Positions 15,175-22,137 of a stretch of 22,137 nucleotides of DNA are shown here, piece after piece (the first letter of the stretch is position 1; each line of letters begins with the position of its first letter). The notes beneath the pieces were generated by a model, which had not been told where the DNA came from, did no database searches, and saw only the letters and a list, made by a program, of their open reading frames with translations. Source of the DNA: Candidatus Egerieousia excrementavium (lineage in GTDB: Bacteria; Bacteroidota; Bacteroidia; Bacteroidales; UBA932); the NCBI GenBank assembly GCA_017694275.1, contig JADINB010000119.1, positions 1-22,137 of the forward strand, read 5' to 3'. A program made the translations under genes and the position numbers.

Positions 15175-15975
15175 ATGGAGAACAACTCGTATATACATCC
15201 AAATGCCAGGATAGGCGCCAATGTGGAAATAGGACCGTTCTGCTACATAGCGGAGAACGTGGAAATAGGAGATGGCTGCAAGATTGGCCCCCATGTGACA
15301 ATATATGATTACGTGAAGATGGGCAGCAACTGCAAGGTCTTCCCCGGTGCGGTAATAGGCGCTATTCCGCAGGATATGAAGTTTCATGGAGAGATTACCT
15401 ATGTTGAGATAGGCAACAACGTGACAATCAGAGAATGCGCTACAATAAACAGAGGAACCGAGGCCAGCGGCAAAGGTGTGACCAGGGTTGGAGACAACAC
15501 TCTGGTGATGTCATACGTGCACATTGCGCATGACTGTGTCGTGGGTAACAACTGCATTCTCGTAAGTTTCGTGGGCCTGGCCGGAGAGACAGACGTTGAA
15601 GACTGGGCCATCATAGGCGGAAGTTCGGCCGTTCACCAGTTCTCGAAGATCGGCCAGCATGCAATGCTTTCCGGAGGCTCAATGGTAGGCAAGGACGTGC
15701 CGCCGTACGCACTGGCAGGCAAACGTCCGCTTTCCTATGTGGGAGTGAATGTCATAGGTCTCCGCAGGAGAGGCTTTTCGTCTGAGCAGATAGAGCGGAT
15801 CAGAGATATTTACAGGGTTATATATGATAGCGACATGAATGTTTCGGATGCCTGCAAAAAGGTGGAGGAAACCTTTGAGCAGACTCCTGAAAAGCGTGCA
15901 ATACTCGACTTTATAGCATCGTCGAAACGCGGTATCATCAAACGCAATCCGAATGTCATTGCCGACGAAGATTGA
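15175..15975 (+). CDS. lpxA: UDP-N-acetylglucosamine O-acyltransferase
   Basis: 266-aa enzyme for the first step of lipid A synthesis, moving a 3-hydroxyacyl chain from ACP to the 3-OH of UDP-GlcNAc. A left-handed beta helix fills residues 1-190 (IHPNARIGANVEIGPFCYIA), followed by a helical C-terminal domain. The catalytic base is H119 in VHIAHDCVVGNN, equivalent to E. coli H125. The segment GAIPQDMKFHGE and the run QFSKIGQHAMLSGGSMVGKD are typical of LpxA. Begins one base after fabZ and overlaps the WbqC-family gene by 23 bases, so tight co-translation is likely. Confidence 0.97.
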   Translation: MENNSYIHPNARIGANVEIGPFCYIAENVEIGDGCKIGPHVTIYDYVKMGSNCKVFPGAVIGAIPQDMKFHGEITYVEIGNNVTIRECATINRGTEASGKGVTRVGDNTLVMSYVHIAHDCVVGNNCILVSFVGLAGETDVEDWAIIGGSSAVHQFSKIGQHAMLSGGSMVGKDVPPYALAGKRPLSYVGVNVIGLRRRGFSSEQIERIRDIYRVIYDSDMNVSDACKKVEETFEQTPEKRAILDFIASSKRGIIKRNPNVIADED

Positions 15976-16600
15976 CTCCGTTCTGCTATCAACCGCCTAT
16001 TTCCCGCCAGTCGAATATTTTGCCGCAATGGCAAATGCGCGGCAGGTGATGATGGAGCGGTGCGAGACTTTCCAGAAACAATCATACAGAACCCGTTGCT
16101 GCATTTATGGTGCCAACGGGTTGCTTTCTTTGATACTTCCTGTCAAACGAGACCCTACCCACAGTCTCCCTATAACCGAGACAGAGATAGATTACAGAAC
16201 CAACTGGATCTTGCAGCATGAAAGAGCCATGGAGGCGGCATATATGACAACTCCATTCTTTGAATATTATAGGGATGACATATACGCGATTCTGGAGAGC
16301 AGGCAGAGATTTCTGTTTTCCCTGAATCTTTCAATAATAAGGCTGCTGGCCGGACTGGCCGGTATCCGTTGCGATATATCGTTTACCGAAGAGTACCACA
16401 GGCTGCCGGCCGGAGAAACGCTTGATTTGAGGGACAGAATCAACCCAAAGTTCAGAGGGGAGTCGCTGCTGTCGGAACTTAAAATAGAAAAGCCTTACTA
16501 TCAGGTTTTTTCCCATAAGCAAGGCTTTCTTTCAAATCTTTCGATGCTCGACCTCCTTTGCAATGAGGGGCCGAATGCAATATCTTATCTTAAGGCTTAG
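15953..16600 (+). CDS. WbqC-family protein
   Basis: 215-aa protein of the WbqC-like family, named after a gene in an O-antigen cluster; its biochemical role is not settled. Family marks are the start STAYFPPVEYFAAM, then YRTRCCIYGANGLLSLILPV and TNWILQHERAMEAAYMTTPFFEYY. No signal peptide or membrane segment, so cytoplasmic. The ATG at 15953 lies within the last 23 bases of lpxA in another frame. Its placement as last gene of the lipid A operon fits a role in LPS or another envelope glycan. The stop TAG overlaps the stop of the convergent barrel-protein gene by 4 bases. Confidence 0.85.
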   Translation: MSLPTKIDSVLLSTAYFPPVEYFAAMANARQVMMERCETFQKQSYRTRCCIYGANGLLSLILPVKRDPTHSLPITETEIDYRTNWILQHERAMEAAYMTTPFFEYYRDDIYAILESRQRFLFSLNLSIIRLLAGLAGIRCDISFTEEYHRLPAGETLDLRDRINPKFRGESLLSELKIEKPYYQVFSHKQGFLSNLSMLDLLCNEGPNAISYLKA

Positions 16601-18162
16601 AAGCGGATTCCTATAGATACAAGCAGTTTCCAGTTTGTATATCTGTTCGTGCCTGATGGTGCTGCCACTACACTGTCGCTGTAGACTATATCATCGTAAA
16701 GGGTGAAGGTTTCGCTGGTTCTCTTGAGTTTCTGCAGATATGCGGCATCTATGAAAAATCCTCTCCGGCCGCTGTATCCTATGCCTAACGAGCCTATCTG
16801 CGTAGTGCTGCTGTCGAACTTGTATCCTTCGTTGTAATACTGGTAGCCGGCCCTCACGGCAAATTCAGGTGCCAGACGTACTTCCGCTCCTGCCCTGAAG
16901 ATATCCGCAGTGGTAAATGAACTGCTAATGGCTGCATTTTCTTCTGCAAAGTACCCGGGATAATCGTAGTCTGCAAGTTTCATCTGGGAATAGTTTATGC
17001 TTTCATAATCTGCACTTATGACAGCGATTTTCCCTATTGTATAGGCAACTCCGACATTCCATCTGAAAGGGGTGTTGAGCCTGTAGTCGTATTTCCCAAG
17101 CGGTGAGAGCAGATCCTGCGAGTAGCCGTCGTTGAAACTGGATGTGACTCTCTCTTCCCATTCATCTGTGAGGTAAAGCCATGTCGGGGTGGAGATGCTC
17201 GCGCCGATTCTCAAACCGCGTACAGGCAGATATATTATTCCCGCCTTGAGGTTCACTCCCGTGCCTGTGGTCTTCTGGCGGTACTGCATGGTAAAGTTCT
17301 CGAATCCAGAGTTGAAATTGCGTGAATCAATGGCGCTTTCAGAGTAGAATTCGTTATAGTTGTACCATACGTTTACAATTCCGAGGTTGACTCCAAAATA
17401 GAACTTGTTTGAAATGTTGCCGCCGAAATTGATGACTGCCTCGGAAATGCTTCCTGTCTTTTCAGAAGTATAATATTGGCGGACCGGGCCTCCGAGCACT
17501 ATATTGTATCCGTTGAGGTTCTCGGTCGCGGCGTAATAGTCAGAGCCGGAATCGGGGAGAGTGTCAAGCAGAGAGGTGTTCCATGCCAGGATTGATTTCC
17601 ATGATGCACCGCTTCCGAAAAACGGGTCATTGTAGGAATTCATGTCCAGATTGGTGGCGTGGATTCCGCCAAGCCCCTGAGCCATGCTTTGCAGATAGCT
17701 GCTCTCTGTAGAGGTGCCTGATGCACTCATTCTGCTTGTAAAGTTGTTTGTCTTGTTGAACGCAAGGGCAAGATTCCAGCTTATAAGCCCGCTGCTGCGC
17801 CTGCCGGTATTGAATGTAGACACAAAGCCGAAATTGGGGACCCCGAAACGTGTTTTCCCAGCGCTCAGGCTGTTTCCCAAATAGTCTGCATGGCTGTTTG
17901 CGGAGGTTACCCCTCCTGTAAAGATGAATTCATTGTAGGTATATACACCGGAAGATGCGGGATTTATTGAAATTGCCCCCATGTCTCCTCCAAGTGCCAC
18001 GAATGCATTGCCCATAGCCACGCTTCTTGCACTTCCTTCATTGGTCTGCTGCGAGAAAAGGTATGCATCCCACATGTTCTGTCCGTATGCCGGTGCAAAA
18101 GCCGCTCCGGTTAACAGGAGCGCAAATGCCGCCACGGCTGTTTTGATATGGTTACGTTTCAT
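16597..18162 (-). CDS. Outer-membrane barrel protein, OmpP1/FadL or PorV-like
   Basis: 521-aa predicted outer-membrane beta-barrel. A Sec signal peptide occupies residues 1-27 (MKRNHIKTAVAAFALLLTGA, ending AYGQ). The mature N-terminus has GSARSVAMGNAFVALGGDMG then ISINPASSGVY, the hallmark of the FadL/PorV-like group in Bacteroidota. Alternating amphipathic strands fill the rest, and the last residue is Phe (SIGIRF), the usual BAM signal. FadL relatives carry hydrophobic compounds; PorV acts in type IX secretion; I cannot decide between them, and no other type IX gene is present. It is 20 bases downstream of the W/Y-rich lipoprotein gene and likely co-transcribed with it. Confidence 0.82.
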   Translation of the reverse strand: MKRNHIKTAVAAFALLLTGAAFAPAYGQNMWDAYLFSQQTNEGSARSVAMGNAFVALGGDMGAISINPASSGVYTYNEFIFTGGVTSANSHADYLGNSLSAGKTRFGVPNFGFVSTFNTGRRSSGLISWNLALAFNKTNNFTSRMSASGTSTESSYLQSMAQGLGGIHATNLDMNSYNDPFFGSGASWKSILAWNTSLLDTLPDSGSDYYAATENLNGYNIVLGGPVRQYYTSEKTGSISEAVINFGGNISNKFYFGVNLGIVNVWYNYNEFYSESAIDSRNFNSGFENFTMQYRQKTTGTGVNLKAGIIYLPVRGLRIGASISTPTWLYLTDEWEERVTSSFNDGYSQDLLSPLGKYDYRLNTPFRWNVGVAYTIGKIAVISADYESINYSQMKLADYDYPGYFAEENAAISSSFTTADIFRAGAEVRLAPEFAVRAGYQYYNEGYKFDSSTTQIGSLGIGYSGRRGFFIDAAYLQKLKRTSETFTLYDDIVYSDSVVAAPSGTNRYTNWKLLVSIGIRF

Positions 18163-18182
18163 CTGTTCTGTTTTTTAAGTGT

Positions 18183-19139
18183 TTATCTTCTGTATGACGA
18201 GCCTCCCGAACGCACTGCCCCGCTGCTGCCCGACGAGTAGCTTCCGCCTGAGTAACTGCGCGAAGTTGCAGGTGGGGTATAGGTGCTTGTACTCCTGCTG
18301 CGGGTGTATGATGTCCTGCTCTGGCTCTGGTTTCTTATGCCGCTGCTGTATTCTACTCTGTTTGACGTGCCTTGTGAAGTGCTGTATCCGGTATTCGTGC
18401 GGGCTCTTCTGTAGGCGCTGCCCGAAGTGTTCCTGTTTGGAGCCGAGTAGATGCCGTTATGGCTGTTTGCCGTAGAATTGATGGCGGTATTGTTTCTCCT
18501 GTATGTGGAACCTCCGTTATTCCCTCCGTAAACCCTGTTGTTGTATATGGGTGTGGAGTTCCTGCTGCCGTAATAGATGTCACGCCCTGTGTAGTGGTGT
18601 ATGGGGTAGTATCCGGGCCACCAGGGGTCTGCCCACCAGCCGTAATAATGGTAGTGCATCCATGGTGTGGGCCAGTACCAGTCCCAGTACCATGAAGGGC
18701 TCCCGTACCAGTACCAGTATGGATTGCCGAACCAGTAAGAGTGGTATATGCCTCCCCAGTAGGGATTGTACCATCCTGCTCCCCAGTACCAAGCCGGGCG
18801 ATACCAGTAATTGTCGTACCACAGGTCGTCGAAATCTATGTTGTAGACATAGACGGGAGAATCGAATTTTCTCAGTCTTGACTCGTAGCTTTCTCCATCT
18901 GTGAGGTAGTATGTGTTTTGAGTATCGCCGTATTCGTTGATAATGGAGGCGTTGGTCTCTTTCTGCAACTGCATCAGTCTGTCATTCTCCATTGCCTGAT
19001 AACGGGCCTCTTTCTCTTCCGGTGTTACATAGATGCCGTTTGTGAACCTGTCTGGATTCTGCTGCGACATGTAGATAGAACTGCATCCGGAGAAGAGAAA
19101 AATAGTTGGAACCAGCATAAATAGAGTTCTGTTTTTCAT
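18183..19139 (-). CDS. Predicted lipoprotein with Trp/Tyr-rich block
   Basis: 318-aa protein of unknown function. A lipoprotein signal ends at Cys19 (IFLFSGCSS; Phe at -3 is a slight departure from the lipobox). Residues 20-105 are ordinary and charged. Residues 107-183 hold 18 Trp and 19 Tyr in 77 positions, with Gly, Pro and His between them and no long hydrophobic helix. Residues 190-318 are rich in Ser, Arg, Tyr, Thr, Asn and Gly and look disordered, ending GGSSYRR. This is the composition of a surface or adhesive protein, but that is inference. The ATG at 19139 has a perfect Shine-Dalgarno sequence 6 bases upstream. It heads a two-gene unit with the barrel protein and diverges from proS. 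Confidence 0.8.
   Translation of the reverse strand: MKNRTLFMLVPTIFLFSGCSSIYMSQQNPDRFTNGIYVTPEEKEARYQAMENDRLMQLQKETNASIINEYGDTQNTYYLTDGESYESRLRKFDSPVYVYNIDFDDLWYDNYWYRPAWYWGAGWYNPYWGGIYHSYWFGNPYWYWYGSPSWYWDWYWPTPWMHYHYYGWWADPWWPGYYPIHHYTGRDIYYGSRNSTPIYNNRVYGGNNGGSTYRRNNTAINSTANSHNGIYSAPNRNTSGSAYRRARTNTGYSTSQGTSNRVEYSSGIRNQSQSRTSYTRSRSTSTYTPPATSRSYSGGSYSSGSSGAVRSGGSSYRR
18591..18821 (-). repeat. Low-complexity Trp/Tyr codon tract inside lipoprotein gene
   Basis: DNA coding for the W/Y block is built from repeated TAC/TAT and TGG codons, seen on the + strand as recurring CCAGTACCAGT-like units (for example around 18671-18720). Such a tract could expand or contract by slippage, but no exact long repeat was seen. 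Confidence 0.6.
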
Positions 19140-19142
19140 TTT

Positions 19143-19151
19143 TCACCTCCT
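19143..19151 (-). promoter_or_regulatory. Perfect Shine-Dalgarno site before the lipoprotein gene
   Basis: On the - strand AGGAGGTGA, full complement to the 16S anti-Shine-Dalgarno core, with 6 bases from AGGAGG to the ATG at 19139. It is by far the strongest such site in the window; nearly all other starts here have none. Confidence 0.8.
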
Positions 19152-19168
19152 GATTTTAATTTATTTTG

Positions 19169-19196
19169 TATTTTTGCCTTTTCAAAAGCAAAAATA
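19169..19196. repeat. Inverted repeat with promoter boxes on both strands, lipoprotein/proS region
   Basis: TATTTTTGCCTTTT (19169-19182) and AAAAGCAAAAATA (19184-19196) form a 13-bp inverted repeat with one extra C in the left arm and a central C. The outer 8 bases of each arm are TATTTTTG, an exact TAnnTTTG match: + strand 19169-19176 (toward proS) and - strand 19196-19189 (toward the lipoprotein). Start points would lie near 19182-19183 on both strands. No good -33 element is seen for the + box. Confidence 0.55.
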
Positions 19197-19246
19197 TCAA
19201 AAATTATTCCAAACAACACATATTTTGAGAGACTATATTATCGAGT

Positions 19247-20725
19247 ATGGCAAAAGAGGTAACAAGCAAAGAGGAGAATTATTCTCAATGGTATAACAAT
19301 TTGGTGGTTAAGGCAGACTTGGCCGAAAATTCCGCAGTAAGGGGCTGTATGGTAATCAAGCCGTACGGATATGCCATCTGGGAGAAGATGCAGCACTACA
19401 TGGACAGTATGTTCAAGCAGACAGGGCACCAGAATGCCTATTTTCCGCTCTTTATTCCCAAATCGTTCCTCAGCAAGGAGGCGGAGCATGTGGAAGGCTT
19501 TGCAAAGGAGTGTGCGGTGGTGACCCATCACAGGCTCATGCTCAATCCCGACGGTCCCGGCGTGGTTGTGGATCCCGATGCGAAACTTGAAGAGGAACTG
19601 GTCGTAAGGCCGACTTCCGAGACAATAATATGGAATACTTACAAGAACTGGATAACCTCATACAGAGACCTGCCGATATTGTGCAACCAGTGGGCCAACG
19701 TGGTAAGGTGGGAGATGAGGACAAGGCTGTTTCTTAGAACCGCGGAATTCCTTTGGCAGGAGGGGCATACGGCCCATGCCACTAAGGAGGAGGCCATAGC
19801 CGAGACAGAGAAGATGGTGCATGTGTATGCCAAGTTCGCGCGTGAATACATGGCCCTTCCTGTAATCGTGGGCAGAAAGACAGAAAGCGAGAAGTTCGCC
19901 GGAGCGGTTGAAACTTTGTGCATAGAGGCTATGATGCAGGACGGCAAGGCCTTGCAGGCCGGCACCTCGCATTTTCTCGGCCAGAATTTCGCCAAGGCTT
20001 TCGATGTGAAATATGCGACCAAAGAGGGTGCACAGGAGTATGTCTGGGCCACTTCGTGGGGTACTTCGACAAGGCTTATGGGAGCGCTCATAATGGCACA
20101 CGGAGACAACAACGGGCTTGTACTTCCTCCAAAACTGGCTCCGATACATGTGGTCATGGTCCCGATATACAAGGGCGAGCAGGAGCATGCGGCTATAATT
20201 GCCGAGATGGACTCTTTTGCACAGAAGCTCAGAAATGCGGGACTTACCGTGAAGATAGACGACAGAGACAATCTCCGCAGCGGTTTCAAGTTTGCGGAAT
20301 GGGAGTTGAAAGGTGTGCCTGTCAGGGTTTCCATAGGTCCGCGTGATTTGCAGAACGGTACGGTTGAGATTGCAAGGCGCGATACTCTGACAAAGGAGTT
20401 CATTCCAGCCGATGCGGCAGTGGAGCATATAATAGGCCTGATGGATAAAATACAGGAGAACATGTATGCCCGCGCATTGAAGTTCAGGGAGGAGAATACC
20501 TTTGTCGTGGATACCTGGGATGAATTCAAGGAGAGGATAGAGAAGGGCGGTTTCCTGCTTTGCCACTGGGACGGCACAAGAGAGACCGAAGAGAAGATTA
20601 AGGAGCTTACAAAGGCTACGATAAGGTGCATCCCTATAGATACAGATGTGATAATGGAAGAAGGCAAGTGTGTCTATTCGGGAAGGCCGTCGAAGCAGAG
20701 GGTCATATTTGCAAGGTCATACTGA
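19247..20725 (+). CDS. proS: Prolyl-tRNA synthetase, short archaeal/eukaryotic-type
   Basis: 492-aa class II synthetase that charges tRNA-Pro. It lacks the large inserted editing domain of the 570-aa E. coli enzyme, so it is the ProS type 3 form usual in Bacteroidota. Visible: motif 1 region YFPLFIPKSFL, VVRPTSETIIW, motif 2 around RWEMRTRLFLRTAEFLWQEG and motif 3 in SWGTSTRLMGALIMAHGDN, then the anticodon-binding domain (about 285-400) and a C-terminal domain ending in RSY, with the terminal Tyr typical of this type. The zinc site of that last domain looks degenerate: GKCVYSG has Ser where a Cys ligand is expected. The ATG at 19247 has no Shine-Dalgarno site. The next gene starts 8 bases downstream. 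Confidence 0.97.
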   Translation: MAKEVTSKEENYSQWYNNLVVKADLAENSAVRGCMVIKPYGYAIWEKMQHYMDSMFKQTGHQNAYFPLFIPKSFLSKEAEHVEGFAKECAVVTHHRLMLNPDGPGVVVDPDAKLEEELVVRPTSETIIWNTYKNWITSYRDLPILCNQWANVVRWEMRTRLFLRTAEFLWQEGHTAHATKEEAIAETEKMVHVYAKFAREYMALPVIVGRKTESEKFAGAVETLCIEAMMQDGKALQAGTSHFLGQNFAKAFDVKYATKEGAQEYVWATSWGTSTRLMGALIMAHGDNNGLVLPPKLAPIHVVMVPIYKGEQEHAAIIAEMDSFAQKLRNAGLTVKIDDRDNLRSGFKFAEWELKGVPVRVSIGPRDLQNGTVEIARRDTLTKEFIPADAAVEHIIGLMDKIQENMYARALKFREENTFVVDTWDEFKERIEKGGFLLCHWDGTRETEEKIKELTKATIRCIPIDTDVIMEEGKCVYSGRPSKQRVIFARSY

Positions 20726-20733
20726 TAAAGAAT

Positions 20734-21441
20734 ATGGATATGGGACTGGATCAACACATACTCAAGTGTTTAAGTGAAAAAGCCTCTGTCAAGGCTTCTA
20801 TTTACGACCGCTGTCTTGACCTGTTCAACCAGCTGAAAGAGGTGCTCGGCGAGATGAGCAACGACTTCAATGACATGCTGGAGACTGAAATCGGAAATAC
20901 GAACCGCAGAATAAAACTGGAATACAGAGATAAGGGTAAATTCGAGGCTGAGCTCAAATTTGCAGACGATGTTCTGGTGTTCAGCATGCATACAGACATA
21001 TTCCAGTTCGACCGTGACCATGCAATATGGAAAAATCCCTATGCAAAAGAGGATAAGCTGAATACATACTGCGGCGTGATAAGCGTTTACAATTTTCTGT
21101 CGGATTCCTTCAAGTATAACAGAAACGACGATTTGGGCTATCTGGTCGCCAGGATGTTCGTAAACCGCGAAAGTTACTTTTTCGTAGAGGGAAAACGGCA
21201 GAAAAGGCGTCAGATTTCGGCATTCGGCAAGTTCAAGGTCACCAAGGATGAACTTGTGGCGTTCGTTCAGTCTGCAATGGCATATACGCTTGAATTCGAT
21301 TTGCTTGTACCGCCTTACGATTTGGTGAAGGTGACAACCGTAGACCAGATAAATACCAAGATAGAGAATTCCAAGATGAAGACAGGCAAGCGTATGGGTT
21401 ACAAATATAATTCAGACGACGTATTGGAAGATAACGAGTAA
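20734..21441 (+). CDS. Conserved Bacteroidota protein of unknown function
   Basis: 235 aa from ATG 20734 (MDMGLDQHIL; a second ATG two codons later is possible). I do not recognise a named domain, though the central segment (HTDIFQFDRDHAIWKNPY, then YCGVISVYNFLSDSFKYNR and GYLVARMFVNRESYFFVEGK) resembles unnamed proteins I recall from other Bacteroidota. No signal peptide or membrane segment: cytoplasmic. The N-terminal 50 residues look helical, the middle alpha/beta, and the C-terminal 25 residues charged. It starts 8 bases after proS and its TAA directly abuts the ATG of the next gene, so the three genes are likely one unit. The frame is open upstream to 20626, but that part overlaps proS and is not credible. 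Confidence 0.75.
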   Translation: MDMGLDQHILKCLSEKASVKASIYDRCLDLFNQLKEVLGEMSNDFNDMLETEIGNTNRRIKLEYRDKGKFEAELKFADDVLVFSMHTDIFQFDRDHAIWKNPYAKEDKLNTYCGVISVYNFLSDSFKYNRNDDLGYLVARMFVNRESYFFVEGKRQKRRQISAFGKFKVTKDELVAFVQSAMAYTLEFDLLVPPYDLVKVTTVDQINTKIENSKMKTGKRMGYKYNSDDVLEDNE

Positions 21442-22137
21442 ATGAGATTTTTCCGGAAAATAGTATCGGCGGCAATATTGCTTCTTGTTTCATTTGCAGG
21501 GTATGCCCAGACTGATACCCTTTCCGTCCTGCCCGTACAGCAGTTGGGCAGGGAGCAGGAGTTGTGCCGTGCAATAGGTGCCGGCTTTCCGGTTCCGGTC
21601 GTGAATTATACGCCGGTAACTCCGCCGAAATTCTGGAAAAAGGGGCTCCTTACCGAACTCGGTTTTTCGCAGGTTTCCCTTACAAACTGGGCTGCCGGAG
21701 GTTCCGGCTCGATTGCATTCAACGCCCATATCAATGCCCATATCAATTATGAGAAGGGCAATATTTTCTGGGAGAACAGAGGGCAGTTTTCATACGGTTT
21801 CGTGCAGTCTTTCGAAGACGGTTACAGAAAGAGCGACGACAAGCTTATTCTCGACAGCAAGTTCGGACTCCAGGCTTATGACAATCTGTACCTTTCATCG
21901 ATATTTAACTTTACGTCGCAATTTTCTCCCGGTTTCGAGTACAGCGATGACGATGTGGGCACCATGGTCTCGAAGTTCTTTGCGCCGGCAACCATAACGC
22001 TCGGTCTCGGTGTGGACTATAAGCTGAAAAGCAATCTGCTCTCGCTGAACCTTGCTCCGCTTACGGGCAACATAGTAGTCGTGACAGACAAAGAACTGAG
22101 AACAAAATACGGCAACGAGGAGGACCAGACCACAAGG
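21442..22137 (+). CDS. DUF3078 outer-membrane protein, 3' end missing
   Basis: 232 residues are in the window and no stop is reached. A Sec signal peptide (MRFFRKIVSAAILLLVSFAG, ending YAQ) is followed by a short linker and FWKKGLLTELGFSQVSLTNW then AAGGSGSIAFNAHIN, the N-terminal signature of DUF3078 proteins of Bacteroidota. Amphipathic strands after that (for example IFWENRGQFSYGFV and LGVDYKLKSNLLSLNLAP) suggest a small outer-membrane beta-barrel. Function of the family is unknown. It starts at the base after the stop of the preceding gene, so translation is probably coupled. A local repeat NAHINAHIN is seen near residue 97. Confidence 0.85.
   Translation, partial: MRFFRKIVSAAILLLVSFAGYAQTDTLSVLPVQQLGREQELCRAIGAGFPVPVVNYTPVTPPKFWKKGLLTELGFSQVSLTNWAAGGSGSIAFNAHINAHINYEKGNIFWENRGQFSYGFVQSFEDGYRKSDDKLILDSKFGLQAYDNLYLSSIFNFTSQFSPGFEYSDDDVGTMVSKFFAPATITLGLGVDYKLKSNLLSLNLAPLTGNIVVVTDKELRTKYGNEEDQTTR

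Noticed and set aside
16597..18162. Firm assignment of the barrel protein as PorV of a type IX secretion system
   Set aside because: N-terminal motif is shared by FadL/OmpP1-like and PorV-like proteins and no other type IX component or C-terminal sorting domain is present here.
18591..18821. Possible CRISPR or tandem repeat array from recurring CCAGTACCAGT-like units
   Set aside because: Units are irregular, in frame, and explained by TAC/TGG codons of the W/Y-rich protein; no spacers.
19639..20667. 342- and 302-codon open frames on - opposite proS
   Set aside because: Antisense shadows of a clearly real synthetase gene; composition is Ser/Cys/His-rich with no recognisable domain.

Overview
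This window comes from a member of the Bacteroidota, most likely Bacteroidales. The main reasons are the gene content (rimP-nusA-infB, an lpxD-lpxC-fabZ-lpxA lipid A operon, editing-domain-less ProRS, a DUF3078 protein, a FadL/PorV-like barrel), start regions almost without Shine-Dalgarno sequences, and promoter elements of the TAnnTTTG type. G+C is about 45-50% by eye. Ile is mostly ATA and Arg mostly AGA/AGG, so I would place it in a less-studied gut Bacteroidales lineage rather than Bacteroides itself. No tRNA, rRNA, CRISPR array, insertion sequence, integrase or phage gene is visible. Coding density is very high and no gap exceeds 200 bases.

Layout: (1) 1-281, the 3' end of a rubrerythrin/NADH-peroxidase gene on +. 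(2) 290-6010 on -, a likely single transcription unit folP - purB - GT4 glycosyltransferase - Wzx-type flippase - GT2 glycosyltransferase; two housekeeping enzymes lead a small surface-glycan module. (3) 6108-8007 on +, tmk and a MauE/DoxX membrane protein with a periplasmic domain that looks thioredoxin-like but has no cysteine. (4) 8002-12525 on -, rimP-nusA-infB, the translation/transcription-factor operon. (5) 12712-16600 on +, lpxD-lpxC-fabZ-lpxA and an overlapping WbqC-family gene; lpxC and fabZ, normally one fused gene in Bacteroidota, are separate here. (6) 16597-19139 on -, an odd W/Y-rich lipoprotein followed by a FadL/PorV-like outer-membrane barrel. (7) 19247-22137 on +, proS, a conserved protein of unknown function and a truncated DUF3078 outer-membrane protein.

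The most interesting signals are regulatory. All three divergent intergenic regions (folP/tmk, rimP/lpxD, lipoprotein/proS) carry inverted repeats that place TAnnTTTG-type boxes on both strands. The rimP-nusA-infB leader holds a 14-bp hairpin followed by UUUU that pairs fully (two G.U wobbles) only as rimP-sense RNA. The W/Y-rich lipoprotein has a perfect Shine-Dalgarno sequence, rare in this phylum. All three convergent gene pairs abut or overlap at their stop codons, leaving no terminator space between them. No wholly new multi-gene defence or metabolic system could be seen.
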